Assembly (NCBI RefSeq): GCF_013410375.1
Contig: NZ_JACCFL010000001.1
Coordinates: forward strand, 1,860,001 to 1,924,000
Direction of reading: 5' to 3'
Source: Leifsonia shinshuensis
GTDB taxonomy: Bacteria; Actinomycetota; Actinomycetes; Actinomycetales; Microbacteriaceae
DNA: 64,000 nt
This document shows, piece by piece, positions 42,114 to 54,171 of this stretch. The notes beneath the pieces were generated by a model that was given only the letters and a program-made list of their open reading frames with translations, searched no databases and was not told where the DNA came from. The translations under genes were made by a program, and so were the position numbers. Positions within the stretch are counted from its first letter, which is position 1, and each line of letters opens with the position of its first letter.

Positions 42114-43502
42114 ATGAGTAACGTCAGTTCCATCATGAAACCAGCACCATCCCATCGCCCGTCGCGAGCGCTCCGGCGCTTCGCGGTCATCGCGGCGACA
42201 GCGTTCGCCTTCGTCCTCTCCGGCCTCATCGCCGTCCCGGCGCAGGCCGCTCCCGACTACATCTATCCGACGGCATCGCGCACCGTCTCCGACAACTTCG
42301 CGGACCATGTACGGCGCGGGTCCGCCAACCCCGGCACCGACTACGCGGTTCCGGTCGGCACGTCCGTCCAGGCCGTCCGGGCCGGCACGGTCACGATGTC
42401 GCAGTGGTGGGGCGACGGCGGCAACGCCGTGCGCATCGACCACGGCGGCGGCGTCGTGACGGAATACCTCCACAACAGCGTGCTGCGCGTGAGCGTCGGT
42501 CAGCGCGTTCAGCAGGGCGAGACCATCGCGCTCTCGGGCAACACCGGCAGCTCGACCGGACCGCACCTGCACATCGTCCTCCGCATCAACGGCGTGAACG
42601 TCGACTTCGAGAAGTACGTCGGCACGGGCTCGGGCGGCACGCTCGACAGCAGCGCGCTCACCTACGCCGCCGTGCTCGCCGACGGCGGGACGGCGATCGC
42701 CAAGGACGACCTGTACGGCTCGTGGACCACGCTGACCGGCGGTGTCGAGGACATCGCCGTCGCGTCGACCGCCGCGGGCCCGGTCGTCGTCGTGCTGACC
42801 AAGGACGGAACGGTCCTGAGCAAGCACGGCCTCGGTGGCACCTGGACCACCCAGACCTCCGGCTCGCGTGCGATCGCGCTGACGGCGGATGAGACCACCG
42901 GGGTGTCGCTCGCCGTCCTGCAGAAGGACGGGACGTTGATCGCCAAGACCGGGCTGAACGCGCCCTGGGTCACCCTGACGTCGGGCGTCAGCGACGTCTC
43001 GATCGCCAGCGATCCGGTGCACGGGCTGACGGTCGCCGCGGTGATGGGCGACTCGGTGGTCGTGAAGAGCGGTCTGTTCGGCGGGTGGGTGCCTGTGGTG
43101 AGCCCGGCCGTGCGCGTGGCCGTCGCCAGCGACTCCGTCAACGGCCCGACCATCGTCGCGCTCTCCACCACCGGCGTCGTGTGGGCGAAGACCGGCATCT
43201 CCGCTCCGTGGCTGACGCTGACGTCCGGTGTGACGTCGATCGCCGTGGCGAGCGACCCGTCGACGGGACCGACCGTGGGCGTCATCCAGTCCAACGGCGA
43301 CGCGATCGTCAAGTCCGGCGCGCTGAACGCGCCCTGGGTGGGCGTCGTCAGTGGGGCACAGCAGCTGTCGATCAACTCCGACCCCCGTCGCGGCCCGACC
43401 ATGATGTACCTCTCGACCGCGGGCGGCGCGGCGGTCAAGTACGGGATCGGCGGCACCTGGACGACGATCACCGCCGGAGCGACGGCGATCGCGCTGCCCT
43501 AG
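42114..43502 (+). CDS. Secreted M23-like protein with seven-repeat C-terminus
   Basis: A 462-residue exported protein. The signal peptide ends near 'VPAQAAPDY'. Residues about 60-170 are an M23 (LytM) fold with D76 ('NPGTDYAVPVGTSVQAV'), H120 ('VVTEYLHNSVLRV') and the HxH pair H151/H153 ('GPHLHIVLRING'). However, the first zinc His of HxGxD is Asn (N72), so hydrolysis of peptidoglycan is doubtful. Residues about 185-462 hold seven repeats of roughly 39 residues ending in 'W(T/V)TLTSGV', suggesting a beta-propeller. The start is uncertain: 42114 or 42135, neither with a clear ribosome site. Confidence 0.8.
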   Translation: MSNVSSIMKPAPSHRPSRALRRFAVIAATAFAFVLSGLIAVPAQAAPDYIYPTASRTVSDNFADHVRRGSANPGTDYAVPVGTSVQAVRAGTVTMSQWWGDGGNAVRIDHGGGVVTEYLHNSVLRVSVGQRVQQGETIALSGNTGSSTGPHLHIVLRINGVNVDFEKYVGTGSGGTLDSSALTYAAVLADGGTAIAKDDLYGSWTTLTGGVEDIAVASTAAGPVVVVLTKDGTVLSKHGLGGTWTTQTSGSRAIALTADETTGVSLAVLQKDGTLIAKTGLNAPWVTLTSGVSDVSIASDPVHGLTVAAVMGDSVVVKSGLFGGWVPVVSPAVRVAVASDSVNGPTIVALSTTGVVWAKTGISAPWLTLTSGVTSIAVASDPSTGPTVGVIQSNGDAIVKSGALNAPWVGVVSGAQQLSINSDPRRGPTMMYLSTAGGAAVKYGIGGTWTTITAGATAIALP

Positions 43503-43636
43503 CCGGAGAGCTCCAATCGCGGCCGGGAGCTCCACGCGTGCCCGGGGTCGAGTCGGCCCCGGGCACGCACGCGCGCGGCCAGCGTGCGGACCCGTTATGC
43601 TGGCCGAAGTCAACTGAATACCGGGCCATTCAGGCC

Positions 43637-43719
43637 GATGCGGGAGAGTCGCGCGCGCGAGCGGGCGGCACCGAAGGAGCAATCCTCCCCGACAATCTCT
43701 CAGGTACGCGTACCGCATC
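43637..43719 (+). promoter_or_regulatory. Glycine riboswitch, aptamer 1
   Basis: The P1 stem GATGCGG (43637-43643) pairs with CCGCATC (43713-43719). Inside are the conserved GGGAGAGTC, GGCACCGAAGGAGCAA and CTCTCAGGTA elements of the glycine riboswitch. It lies about 180 bp before gcvT. Glycine binding normally turns the glycine cleavage operon on. Confidence 0.88.
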
Positions 43720-43729
43720 GGACTGGCCA

Positions 43730-43824
43730 CTCTGAAAAGCAGGGCTGCACGCTGGCCCTCGCCCACGGTGAAAGCCTCGACCGCAGCAGCGGCCCGGGTG
43801 AAACTCTCAGGCCGGATGACAGAG
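43730..43824 (+). promoter_or_regulatory. Glycine riboswitch, aptamer 2
   Basis: A second aptamer immediately follows: P1 CTCTG (43730-43734) pairs with CAGAG (43820-43824), with GGTGAAAGCC and GGGTGAAACTCTCAGGCC as core elements. The two aptamers are 10 bases apart, the standard tandem arrangement. The expression platform is in 43825-43898. The rest of the 396-bp gap before aptamer 1 (43503-43636) shows nothing else. Confidence 0.88.
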
Positions 43825-43898
43825 GGGGAGTTCTTCACACGGAGCGCGCAGCGCGCTACCGTTCATCCCTCCGGCGACGGCCGGCGAACGGAGAACTC

Positions 43899-45110
43899 AT
43901 GAGCTCGCACGACAGCCACACCGACGACGCAGCGACCGGCGGAACAGCGACCAACGACGCTGCGACCGCCGCGCCGGAGCGCACCTCCCCGCTGCACGAC
44001 GCCCACACCGCCGCGGGCGCGTCCTTCACCGACTTCGCCGGCTGGCAGATGCCGGTGCGCTACTCCAGCGACCTCGCCGAGCATCACGCGGTCCGCACCG
44101 CCGCCGGACTGTTCGACCTCTCGCACATGGGCGAGATCGTCCTGATCGGCCCGGAGGCCGGGCAGGCGCTCGACTACGCGCTCGCCGGCAAGCTCTCGTC
44201 CCTGGCGCTCGACCAGGCGAAGTACAGCATGCTGCTGTCCCGCGCCGGCGGCATCCTCGACGACCTGGTCGTGTACCGCACCGGCGACGACCGCTACATG
44301 GTGGTCGCGAACGCCTCCAACCGGGAAGCCGTGGCCGAGGAGCTCCGCGACCGCACCGCCCCGTTCGACGTGGAGGTCTACGACGAGAGCGACGACATCG
44401 CGCTCATCGCTGTCCAGGGGCCGGCCGCGCTCAGCATCCTGCTCGCGACTCCTGGCTTCCACCTCGAGGGCGACGACTTCGCCCAGCGGGTCACCGACCT
44501 CAAGTACTACTGGAGCATCCCGGCCGAGTTCGAGACCCACCCGGTGCTCGTCGCCCGTACCGGCTATACCGGCGAGGACGGCTTCGAGCTCTACATCGCA
44601 CCGGACAACGCGCGCGCCCTCTGGGACGCCCTCCTGGAGGCCGGCCGGGAGCAGGGCCTCGTCCCCGCGGGCCTCGCCAGCCGGGACACGCTGCGCCTGG
44701 AGGCCGGCATGCCGCTCTACGGCCACGAGCTCGGGCTCGACACGATGCCCGCCCAGGCCGGCCTCGGCCGCGTCGTCAACCTCGCCAAGGACACCGACTT
44801 CGTCGGCCGTGCCGCCAGCGAGGAGGGCCCGGACCCCGAGGCGCGTGTGCTCGTCGGCCTGATGGGCCAGGGCAAGCGCGCCGCCCGGGCGGGCTACCCG
44901 GTTCTCGCCCCGGCCGCCGACGGCGCGGAGGAGGAGGTCGGGGTCGTGACCTCCGGCGCCCTCTCGCCGACCATCGGCGTGCCGATCGCCATGGCCTACG
45001 TCGCGCCGAAGTTCGCCCGCCCCGGCACCGAGCTGCACGTCGACGTGCGCGGCAGCAGCCTTCCGTTCACCGTCACCGCCCTCCCCTTCTACAGCAGAAA
45101 GAAGCACTGA
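43899..45110 (+). CDS. gcvT: Glycine cleavage system T protein
   Basis: A 403-residue aminomethyltransferase that moves the methylene group from lipoyl-H protein to tetrahydrofolate, releasing ammonia. Motifs include '[20 protein letters not shown]', '[18 protein letters not shown]', '[18 protein letters not shown]' and '[17 protein letters not shown]'. The 30-residue N-terminus is Asp/Ala/Thr-rich and variable. GGAGAA precedes the ATG, and the tandem glycine riboswitch lies upstream. First gene of gcvTHP. Confidence 0.95.
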   Translation: MSSHDSHTDDAATGGTATNDAATAAPERTSPLHDAHTAAGASFTDFAGWQMPVRYSSDLAEHHAVRTAAGLFDLSHMGEIVLIGPEAGQALDYALAGKLSSLALDQAKYSMLLSRAGGILDDLVVYRTGDDRYMVVANASNREAVAEELRDRTAPFDVEVYDESDDIALIAVQGPAALSILLATPGFHLEGDDFAQRVTDLKYYWSIPAEFETHPVLVARTGYTGEDGFELYIAPDNARALWDALLEAGREQGLVPAGLASRDTLRLEAGMPLYGHELGLDTMPAQAGLGRVVNLAKDTDFVGRAASEEGPDPEARVLVGLMGQGKRAARAGYPVLAPAADGAEEEVGVVTSGALSPTIGVPIAMAYVAPKFARPGTELHVDVRGSSLPFTVTALPFYSRKKH

Positions 45111-45112
45111 CC

Positions 45113-45487
45113 ATGGCCGCAGAGCAGGACCTCAAGTACACCGCCGAGCACGAGTGGCTCCTCGTCGACGGCGACACCGCGACCGTCGGCATCACGAGCT
45201 ACGCGGCGGAGAAGCTGGGCGACGTCGTGTTCGTCGAGCTGCCCGCGGAGGGCAGCGACGTCGCGGCCGGCCGGGTGGTGGGCGAGATCGAGTCGACGAA
45301 GTCGGTCGGTGAGCTCTTCGCGCCCGTGGACGGCACCGTGGCCGAGGCCAACCAGGCCGTCGTGGACGCGCCGGAGCTGGTCAACAGCGACCCGTTCGGC
45401 GAGGGCTGGCTCATCAAGGTGACCTTCAGCGCGCTGCCGGACGGCCTCCTCTCCTACGACGAGTACAAGGCCCTCACGGGCGAGTAA
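45113..45487 (+). CDS. gcvH: Glycine cleavage system H protein
   Basis: A 124-residue lipoyl carrier. The lipoylated lysine is K63 in '[20 protein letters not shown]'. It shuttles the aminomethyl group between GcvP, GcvT and the L protein. It begins 2 bp after gcvT ends and is 14 bp before gcvP. Confidence 0.97.
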   Translation: MAAEQDLKYTAEHEWLLVDGDTATVGITSYAAEKLGDVVFVELPAEGSDVAAGRVVGEIESTKSVGELFAPVDGTVAEANQAVVDAPELVNSDPFGEGWLIKVTFSALPDGLLSYDEYKALTGE

Positions 45488-45501
45488 GGCAACAGCGAGA
45501 C

Positions 45502-48429
<2,928 letters not shown>

Positions 48430-48463
48430 TCACCAGTCGAGTACGCGAATAATCCGCTGAGAA

Positions 48464-48498
48464 CCGCCGAGTACGCAGACAATCTGCGTACTCGGCGG
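48464..48498. terminator. Bidirectional terminator, 16-bp perfect stem
   Basis: Arms 48464-48479 and 48483-48498 (CCGCCGAGTACGCAGA and its complement) with a 3-base loop, followed by GTTTGCG on the right and preceded by a weak A-run on the left. It lies between the convergent gcvP and CPBP genes and can serve both. Confidence 0.8.
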
Positions 48499-48505
48499 TT
48501 TGCGT

Positions 48506-49333
48506 CTAGCCGAAGATGTGGGGCCAGAGGGCGACGGCGAGGGGATAGCCGACGAAGGAGACGATGTCGATGACGACGTGCGCCACGACCAGCGGCATGA
48601 CCCGGCCCCAGCGGGTGTAGCACCAGCCGAAGACGACGCCCATGATCGCGTTGCCGACGAACGGCCCGAAGCCCTGGTAGAGGTGGTAGCTGCCGCGGAG
48701 GAGCGCGGCGGCGACGATGATCGTCCACTTCCCCCAGCCCAGCTGCCGCAGCCGGGTGAACAGATAGCCGACCACGATCACCTCCTCCTGGAGGCCGGCC
48801 CGCAGCGCGGCGAAGATCAGGATCGGCACCGTCCACCAGTGCGTGTCGAGCGGGGACGCCTGCACCTGCACGGTCAGCCCGAGCACCCGCCCGAGGGCGT
48901 AGAACAGGATGCCGGGCACGCCGATCACGAGGAAGAGCAGCAGGCCGCCGCCGAGGTCGCGCCCCGGCCGGCTGAGGTCGAACCCGATCCGGCGGAACCC
49001 CGTCCGGCCCGGCTGCCAGAGCAGGAAGATCACCAGCGCCACCGCGAACAGCGGGAACGCGTTGCCGAGGAACTGGTAGAGGAAGTCGAAGACCTCCCGG
49101 CTGGACTGCGATGGGTTCACCTGCGCGGTCTGCTTCGCCAGGGGAGTGCTCTGCGTGGAGCGGTCGATGATCGTGACGATGGAGTAGACGGCGGACTGCC
49201 CGAGGGACAGGCCGAGGACGATCGCGACCTCCCACCACAGCCGGGGACGCTCCTCGCGCGCGACCGGGGTCTCGCCGGTCCAGGTGGGTGGAACGGGCGT
49301 GGTTCGACCCGTCCGGACGGCTTCTGTGCTCAT
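48506..49333 (-). CDS. CPBP-family intramembrane protease
   Basis: A 275-residue protein with about seven membrane helices. CPBP (Abi) motifs are present: motif 1 'GLQEEVIVVGYLFTRL' (E183, E184), motif 2 'LLRGSYHLYQGFGPFVGNAI' (H217) and motif 3 'MPLVVAHVVIDIVSF' (H252). In motif 1 the usual EExxxR Arg is Val188. These proteins are membrane proteases related to Rce1, some linked to bacteriocin self-immunity. The ATG at 49333 was chosen over one 14 codons upstream because the added residues look unlike coding sequence. Role unknown. Confidence 0.85.
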   Translation of the reverse strand: MSTEAVRTGRTTPVPPTWTGETPVAREERPRLWWEVAIVLGLSLGQSAVYSIVTIIDRSTQSTPLAKQTAQVNPSQSSREVFDFLYQFLGNAFPLFAVALVIFLLWQPGRTGFRRIGFDLSRPGRDLGGGLLLFLVIGVPGILFYALGRVLGLTVQVQASPLDTHWWTVPILIFAALRAGLQEEVIVVGYLFTRLRQLGWGKWTIIVAAALLRGSYHLYQGFGPFVGNAIMGVVFGWCYTRWGRVMPLVVAHVVIDIVSFVGYPLAVALWPHIFG

Positions 49334-49515
49334 ATGTGCATCCTGCCAGGCCGGCCCGGGGTCCGGGCTGTGCACACACAGCCGGGATTTGCACGCACCG
49401 ACCGGCGGAACCGCGCGGTTTCTTGCGTTTCACGCTCCAAGACCACCGATTTCGCGGCGTCCACGCAACAATTCACCGACTGAGTTACCACTGTGTAACG
49501 TTTTCCAGCCCCATT

Positions 49516-49544
49516 TTGCATTCACCCTCCACGGTACCTAGGGT
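49516..49544 (+). promoter_or_regulatory. Possible promoter of the peptide ABC operon
   Basis: TTGCAT (49516-49521), a 17-bp spacer and TAGGGT (49539-49544), about 70 bp before the start codon. Upstream, GTTAC and GTAAC flank 6 bp near 49483-49498. The rest of the gap back to 49334 shows nothing clear. The match is moderate. Confidence 0.35.
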
Positions 49545-49613
49545 CATTCTTATCCCGCGGGGTACGGGGCTCTCGCACGCCCGTGCTACCGCACACTTCG
49601 CACAGGAGGAACA

Positions 49614-51407
49614 TTGCACATCAAGGGAAGAAAGGTCAGGTACGCGGTCAGCGCCGTCGCCGTCGCCGGCGTTGCAGCGCTCGCGCTGTCTGCCTGCACC
49701 ACGACCGGCAGCACGGGGACCTCGTCCGCGGCCAAGGGCGGCACCGTGACGGTCGCTGTCGTGAACGACTTCACCTCGTTCAACTCGCAGACCCCGCAGG
49801 GCAACCTGGACACCAACGGCCAGGTCGGCTACCTGGACGGGTCGTACGGTACTGGCTTCCAGTACATCGACAACAACTACAAGATCGTCCACGACAACAC
49901 GTTCGGCAAGTTCGAGAAGCTCTCGGACAACCCGCTGACGGTCAAGTACACCCTGAACAAGAACGACAAGTGGTCCGACGGCCAGCCCGTCACCGCTGAC
50001 GACATGATCCTCGCCTGGGCGATCGCCTCCGGTCACTACGACTCCGCGAAGTTCGACAACCAGGGCAACGTGACCAGCGGCACCCAGTACTTCCAGATCG
50101 CGGGCTCGACCGCGGGTGTCGACTCGACCGACTTCCCGACCGTGGGCGACAACAACACGTCGATCACCCTGAAGTACGCCACGCCGTACGTGGACTGGGA
50201 GCTCGTCAACCCGATCGCGCAGCCGGCGCACATCGTGGCCAAGAAGGCGGGCCTGTCCTCGGCCGCCGACCTGACCAACCTGCTGAAGACGCTGCCGAAG
50301 GGCAACCCGGACGCCCCGGTCGCCCCGAACGCGACGCTGGAGAAGGCGGCCAAGTTCGTCAACACCGGTTACGACGTCACCGCGTTCCCGACCGACCCCG
50401 ACCTGCTGGTCTCCTCCGGCCCGTTCGTCGTGTCGTCGTGGACCCCGGGCCAGTCGCTCACCATGACGCAGAACAAGTACTACGCCGGCGGCCTCAAGCC
50501 GTCCGTGGACAAGATCGTGTTCCGCATCATCCCGGACGCGAACGCCCAGGTCACCGCTCTCCAGAACGGTGAGGTCGACATCATCAACCCGCAGGCCTCG
50601 GCCGACACGCTGGCAGCTCTCAAGAAGACCAGCGCGAAGGTCCTGACCGGCGACCAGGCGTCGTACGACCACCTCGACCTGAACTTCGGTTCGCAGGTCT
50701 TCGCGGACCCGAAGGTCCGTGAGGCGTTCCTGAAGACGATCCCGCGTCAGCAGATCCTCGACTCGATCGTCACCCCGGTGAACCCGAAGGCCAAGGTCCT
50801 GAACTCGCAGATCTGGCTGCCGAACCAGCAGCCGATGTACGGCGACACGGTCAAGAACAACGGCTCCAGCGCGTACGACAAGGTGGACATCGCGGGCGCC
50901 AAGTCGCTGCTCGCCGGTGCGACCCCGACCGTCCGCATCCTGTACAACACGAACAACCCGAACCGTGTCGACGAGTTCCAGGCCATCCAGGCGTCCGCGT
51001 CCAAGGCCGGCTTCAAGGTCGTCGACGCCGGCTCGCCGGACTGGAGCAAGCTCCTCCCGGGCGGTAACTACGACGCGTCGCTCTTCGGCTGGATCAGCCC
51101 GGGCGCCGGCACCTCGCAGATCCCGCAGCTGTTCACCACCACCGGTGGCGGCAACTACAACCGCTTCTCGGCGGCGAACGACGACGCTCTGGCCACCCAG
51201 ACGACGCTCGACACCAGCAAGCTCACCTCGCTCGAGATGAACATCGACAAGACCGCCTTCTCGCAGGGCTACGGTCTGCCGCTGTTCCAGCTGCCGGGTG
51301 TCTTCGGTGCCAACGCCCGCGTCGACGGCGTGAAGTACATGGGCAACCAGAACGGCCCGTTCTGGAACTTCTGGGAGTGGACCGTCAAGTCCTCGACCGC
51401 GAAGTAA
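49614..51407 (+). CDS. Peptide ABC transporter substrate-binding lipoprotein
   Basis: A 597-residue family 5 (OppA/DppA-type) binding protein. The lipobox is 'LALSAC' (C28). Landmarks include 'VKYTLNKNDKWSDGQPVTAD' followed by 'DMILAWAIASGHYDS', and 'DPKVREAFLKTIPRQQILDS'. The start is a TTG at 49614 with AGGAGGA 4-5 nt upstream; no ATG is nearby. It feeds the permeases and fused ATPase downstream. The substrate is probably oligopeptides; other solutes are possible. Confidence 0.92.
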   Translation: MHIKGRKVRYAVSAVAVAGVAALALSACTTTGSTGTSSAAKGGTVTVAVVNDFTSFNSQTPQGNLDTNGQVGYLDGSYGTGFQYIDNNYKIVHDNTFGKFEKLSDNPLTVKYTLNKNDKWSDGQPVTADDMILAWAIASGHYDSAKFDNQGNVTSGTQYFQIAGSTAGVDSTDFPTVGDNNTSITLKYATPYVDWELVNPIAQPAHIVAKKAGLSSAADLTNLLKTLPKGNPDAPVAPNATLEKAAKFVNTGYDVTAFPTDPDLLVSSGPFVVSSWTPGQSLTMTQNKYYAGGLKPSVDKIVFRIIPDANAQVTALQNGEVDIINPQASADTLAALKKTSAKVLTGDQASYDHLDLNFGSQVFADPKVREAFLKTIPRQQILDSIVTPVNPKAKVLNSQIWLPNQQPMYGDTVKNNGSSAYDKVDIAGAKSLLAGATPTVRILYNTNNPNRVDEFQAIQASASKAGFKVVDAGSPDWSKLLPGGNYDASLFGWISPGAGTSQIPQLFTTTGGGNYNRFSAANDDALATQTTLDTSKLTSLEMNIDKTAFSQGYGLPLFQLPGVFGANARVDGVKYMGNQNGPFWNFWEWTVKSSTAK

Positions 51408-51421
51408 CGCTCGACAGTGAG

Positions 51422-51448
51422 AGTGCCCGGGTGACCCCCGGGCACTCC
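51422..51448 (+). terminator. Intra-operon hairpin after the binding protein
   Basis: GAGTGCCCGGG-TGACC-CCCGGGCACTC: an 11-bp perfect stem with 5-base loop, 15 bp after the stop. It lacks a T-run. Such hairpins often trim expression of the permeases relative to the abundant binding protein. Confidence 0.6.
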
Positions 51449-51593
51449 GCTGCGACGGGGCGTCGGCTTCGAGTCGGCGCCCCGTTATCATGTAGTCGGC
51501 GGTCGTGATCCGGCCGTCCCCTCGAAATCGCGCCAGGCGAGCACCTCGCCGCCACCCGTAACGGCGCGCCCTGTCAGTGAAGGTTTTGAACCT

Positions 51594-53126
51594 ATGGCGA
51601 GTTTCATCCTGAGACGCCTTCTTGTCTCAGTGCTCATCATCATCGCCGCTTCGTTCCTGATGTACATGCTGGTCGCGTACAGCGCCGACCCGCTCCAGGA
51701 CCTGCGAAGCAGCAATTCCCCCAACAAGACCGCGCTCATCAACGCGCGCATCCAGCTGCTGCAGCTCGACGTGGCCCCGCCCCTGCGGTGGCTGCTCTGG
51801 CTCGGCGGCGCGGCGAAGTGCCTCATCCCGTTCGCGAACTCGTGCGACCTGGGATCGACCATCTCGAACGCGAAGGTGGTGGACATCCTCCCGCAGGCGC
51901 TCACCTCGACCGTTCAGCTGGTCACGGTCGCCCTCATCCTCGCGATCCTCCTCGGTGTCACCATCGGCATCGTGACCGCCCTGCGGCAGTACAGCGGACT
52001 CGACAACGTCGTCACGTTCCTCAGCTTCTTCCTGTACTCCCTCCCGGCGTTCCTCGTGGCCGTGCTCCTCAAGGAGTTCGTGGCCATCGGCTTCAACAAC
52101 TTCCTGGCGAACCCGACGATCCCCTGGTGGATCGCGGCGCTGATCGGGTTGGTGGCCGGACTCATCTGGCAGTCCCTCATCGGCGGAGACATGCGCAGGA
52201 GGGCGATCACGTTCGCCGTCTCCGGCGTCGCGACCGCGGGCGTGCTGCTGCTGATGAGCGCGACCAACTGGTTCCTGCACCCGGGTCTCGGCCCCGTCGT
52301 GATGATCATCCTGATCGCGGCCACCGTCATCGGGGCCACGGCGCTCACCGCCGGCCTGCAGAGCCGCCGCGCGCTGATCTCCGCGAGCATCGCGGGCGCC
52401 GTGTCGCTGGTCTGCTACTTCGGGCTGCAGTGGCTGTTCGACATCTCGACGCCGGCCACGATCGTCATCCTCGCGATCGTCGCGATCGGTGTCAGCCTGC
52501 TCATCGGCTGGCTCGTCGGCGGCTACGACCGCGGCCAGAACATGCGCGTCGCCGTCATCGTCACGGTCGTCTCCGGCTTCCTGATCATCGTCGACCGCTT
52601 CATGCAGGCCTGGCCGGCGTACTTCCAGGACACCAACGGCCGCCCGATCGCGACCGTCGGCTCGTCCACCCCCGGCCTGACGGGCGACATGTGGGTGACC
52701 GGCCTCGACACGTTCACGCACCTGTTCCTGCCGACCATCGCGCTGCTGCTGATCTCGTTCGCGTCGTACACCCGCTACTCGCGGGCCGGCATGCTCGAGG
52801 TCCTCAACCAGGACTTCATCCGCACGGCGCGGGCCAAGGGCCTCCCGGAGCGCACCGTCGTCGTGCGGCACGCCTTCCGCAACATGCTCATCCCGATCAC
52901 GACGCTGGTGGCGTTCGACGTGGGCGCCCTACTCGGTGGCGCCATCATCACGGAGAAGGTCTTCGCCATCCCCGGCATGGGTTCGCTGTTCTACGCGGGC
53001 CTGTTCCGCGGCGACCTGAACCCGGTCATGGCGTACTTCGTGATCATCGCGGTCATGGCCATCCTGTTCAACTTCCTGGCGGACCTGGCCTACGCCGCAC
53101 TCGACCCGAGAGTGAGGGTCCGCTGA
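51594..53126 (+). CDS. Peptide ABC permease (OppB-like) with extra helices
   Basis: A 510-residue permease, well over the usual 305-340. The N-terminal end ('MASFILRRLLVSVLIIIAAS') and C-terminal half with EAA loop ('DFIRTARAKGLPERTVVVRH', about 407-426) are OppB-like. Between residues about 175 and 340 lies an inserted stretch of about six additional hydrophobic helices ('IAALIGLVAGLIWQSLIG', 'PVVMIILIAATVIGATAL', 'IVILAIVAIGVSLLIGWLV'). The insertion is in frame with no stop. It starts after a 186-bp gap from the binding protein. Confidence 0.9.
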   Translation: MASFILRRLLVSVLIIIAASFLMYMLVAYSADPLQDLRSSNSPNKTALINARIQLLQLDVAPPLRWLLWLGGAAKCLIPFANSCDLGSTISNAKVVDILPQALTSTVQLVTVALILAILLGVTIGIVTALRQYSGLDNVVTFLSFFLYSLPAFLVAVLLKEFVAIGFNNFLANPTIPWWIAALIGLVAGLIWQSLIGGDMRRRAITFAVSGVATAGVLLLMSATNWFLHPGLGPVVMIILIAATVIGATALTAGLQSRRALISASIAGAVSLVCYFGLQWLFDISTPATIVILAIVAIGVSLLIGWLVGGYDRGQNMRVAVIVTVVSGFLIIVDRFMQAWPAYFQDTNGRPIATVGSSTPGLTGDMWVTGLDTFTHLFLPTIALLLISFASYTRYSRAGMLEVLNQDFIRTARAKGLPERTVVVRHAFRNMLIPITTLVAFDVGALLGGAIITEKVFAIPGMGSLFYAGLFRGDLNPVMAYFVIIAVMAILFNFLADLAYAALDPRVRVR

Positions 53127-54139
53127 TGACCACCACTGAGCCCATGATCGCCGACGAGCTGCAGGAGCCGAGCTCCCCGCCCGTCAGCCAGGGGAAGCTG
53201 ATCTGGAAGCGCTTCCTGTCCAACAAGGTCGCCGTCGCCAGCGCGATCCTGTTCATCCTGATCGTGCTGTTCTCCATCTCCGCGATCGGCATCGGCCCGA
53301 TCCACGGCTGGTGGAAGTACGACTACAAGTCGCTGAACGACCAGATCAACCAGGGCGCCCCGAGCGCCGAGCACCCGTTCGGCCAGGACCGCATCGGCAA
53401 GGACTACTTCGCGCTCACCATGCGCGGCATCCAGAACTCGGTGCTCGTGATGGTCGTGCTCGGCCTGATCGCCAGCGTCGTCGGTGTCGTCGTCGGCGCC
53501 ATCGCCGGCTACTTCCGCGGCATCGTCGACGCGATCCTGATGCGCATCACCGACGTCTTCATCGTGATCCCCGCGCTGGTGATCGGCTCGGTCGTCGGTC
53601 ACATGTTCGGCGGTCTCGGCGCGTTCTTCCTCGCCCTGATGCTGGGCTTCTTCTCCTGGATGGGCATCGCCCGTCTGGTACGAGGCGAGTTCCTGTCACT
53701 GCGCGAACGCGAGTTCGTGGAGGCGGCCCGCGTGGCCGGCGCGTCGGACATGCGGATCATCTTCAAGCACATCCTGCCGAACGCCATCGGCGTCGTCATC
53801 GTGTCCTCGACGCTGATCATGGCCTCGGCCATCCTGCTCGAGACCGCGCTGTCGTTCCTCGGCTTCGGCATCCGGCCGCCGGACGTCTCGCTGGGCCTCC
53901 TGATCAGCTCGAACGAGTCGGCGTTCCAGACCCGTCCGTGGCTGTTCTGGTGGCCGGGCGCGTTCATCGTGACGCTCGCCCTGCTGGTCAACTTCGTCGG
54001 CGACGGTCTGCGCGACGCGTTCGACCCGCGGCACCGCCGGTTCAACCTCCGCAAGATGCGCGAGGAGGAGCCGGAGCCCGGCGAGGACGGCTTCAACGGA
54101 CCCCGCACGGGCGCTGCCCTCGCGGAGGACGTGCTGTGA
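53126..54139 (+). CDS. Peptide ABC permease (OppC-like)
   Basis: A 337-residue permease of normal OppC size. The cytosolic N-terminus is followed by helix 1 'VAVASAILFILIVLFSISAI', a periplasmic loop with 'HPFGQDRIGKDYFALTMRGI', and the EAA loop 'REFVEAARVAGASDMRIIFK' (about 191-210). Its start overlaps the OppB stop by one base (TGATG). The last 40 residues are acidic and hydrophilic. Confidence 0.93.
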   Translation: MTTTEPMIADELQEPSSPPVSQGKLIWKRFLSNKVAVASAILFILIVLFSISAIGIGPIHGWWKYDYKSLNDQINQGAPSAEHPFGQDRIGKDYFALTMRGIQNSVLVMVVLGLIASVVGVVVGAIAGYFRGIVDAILMRITDVFIVIPALVIGSVVGHMFGGLGAFFLALMLGFFSWMGIARLVRGEFLSLREREFVEAARVAGASDMRIIFKHILPNAIGVVIVSSTLIMASAILLETALSFLGFGIRPPDVSLGLLISSNESAFQTRPWLFWWPGAFIVTLALLVNFVGDGLRDAFDPRHRRFNLRKMREEEPEPGEDGFNGPRTGAALAEDVL

Positions 54140-54171
54140 CATCCGCCCGCGCTGCGCTGCCGGCGGCCTCC

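Noticed and set aside
51594..53126. Frameshift or fusion explaining the long OppB
   Set aside because: The frame is continuous, codon use is uniform, and both ends match OppB; the extra segment is hydrophobic helices, not a second known gene.
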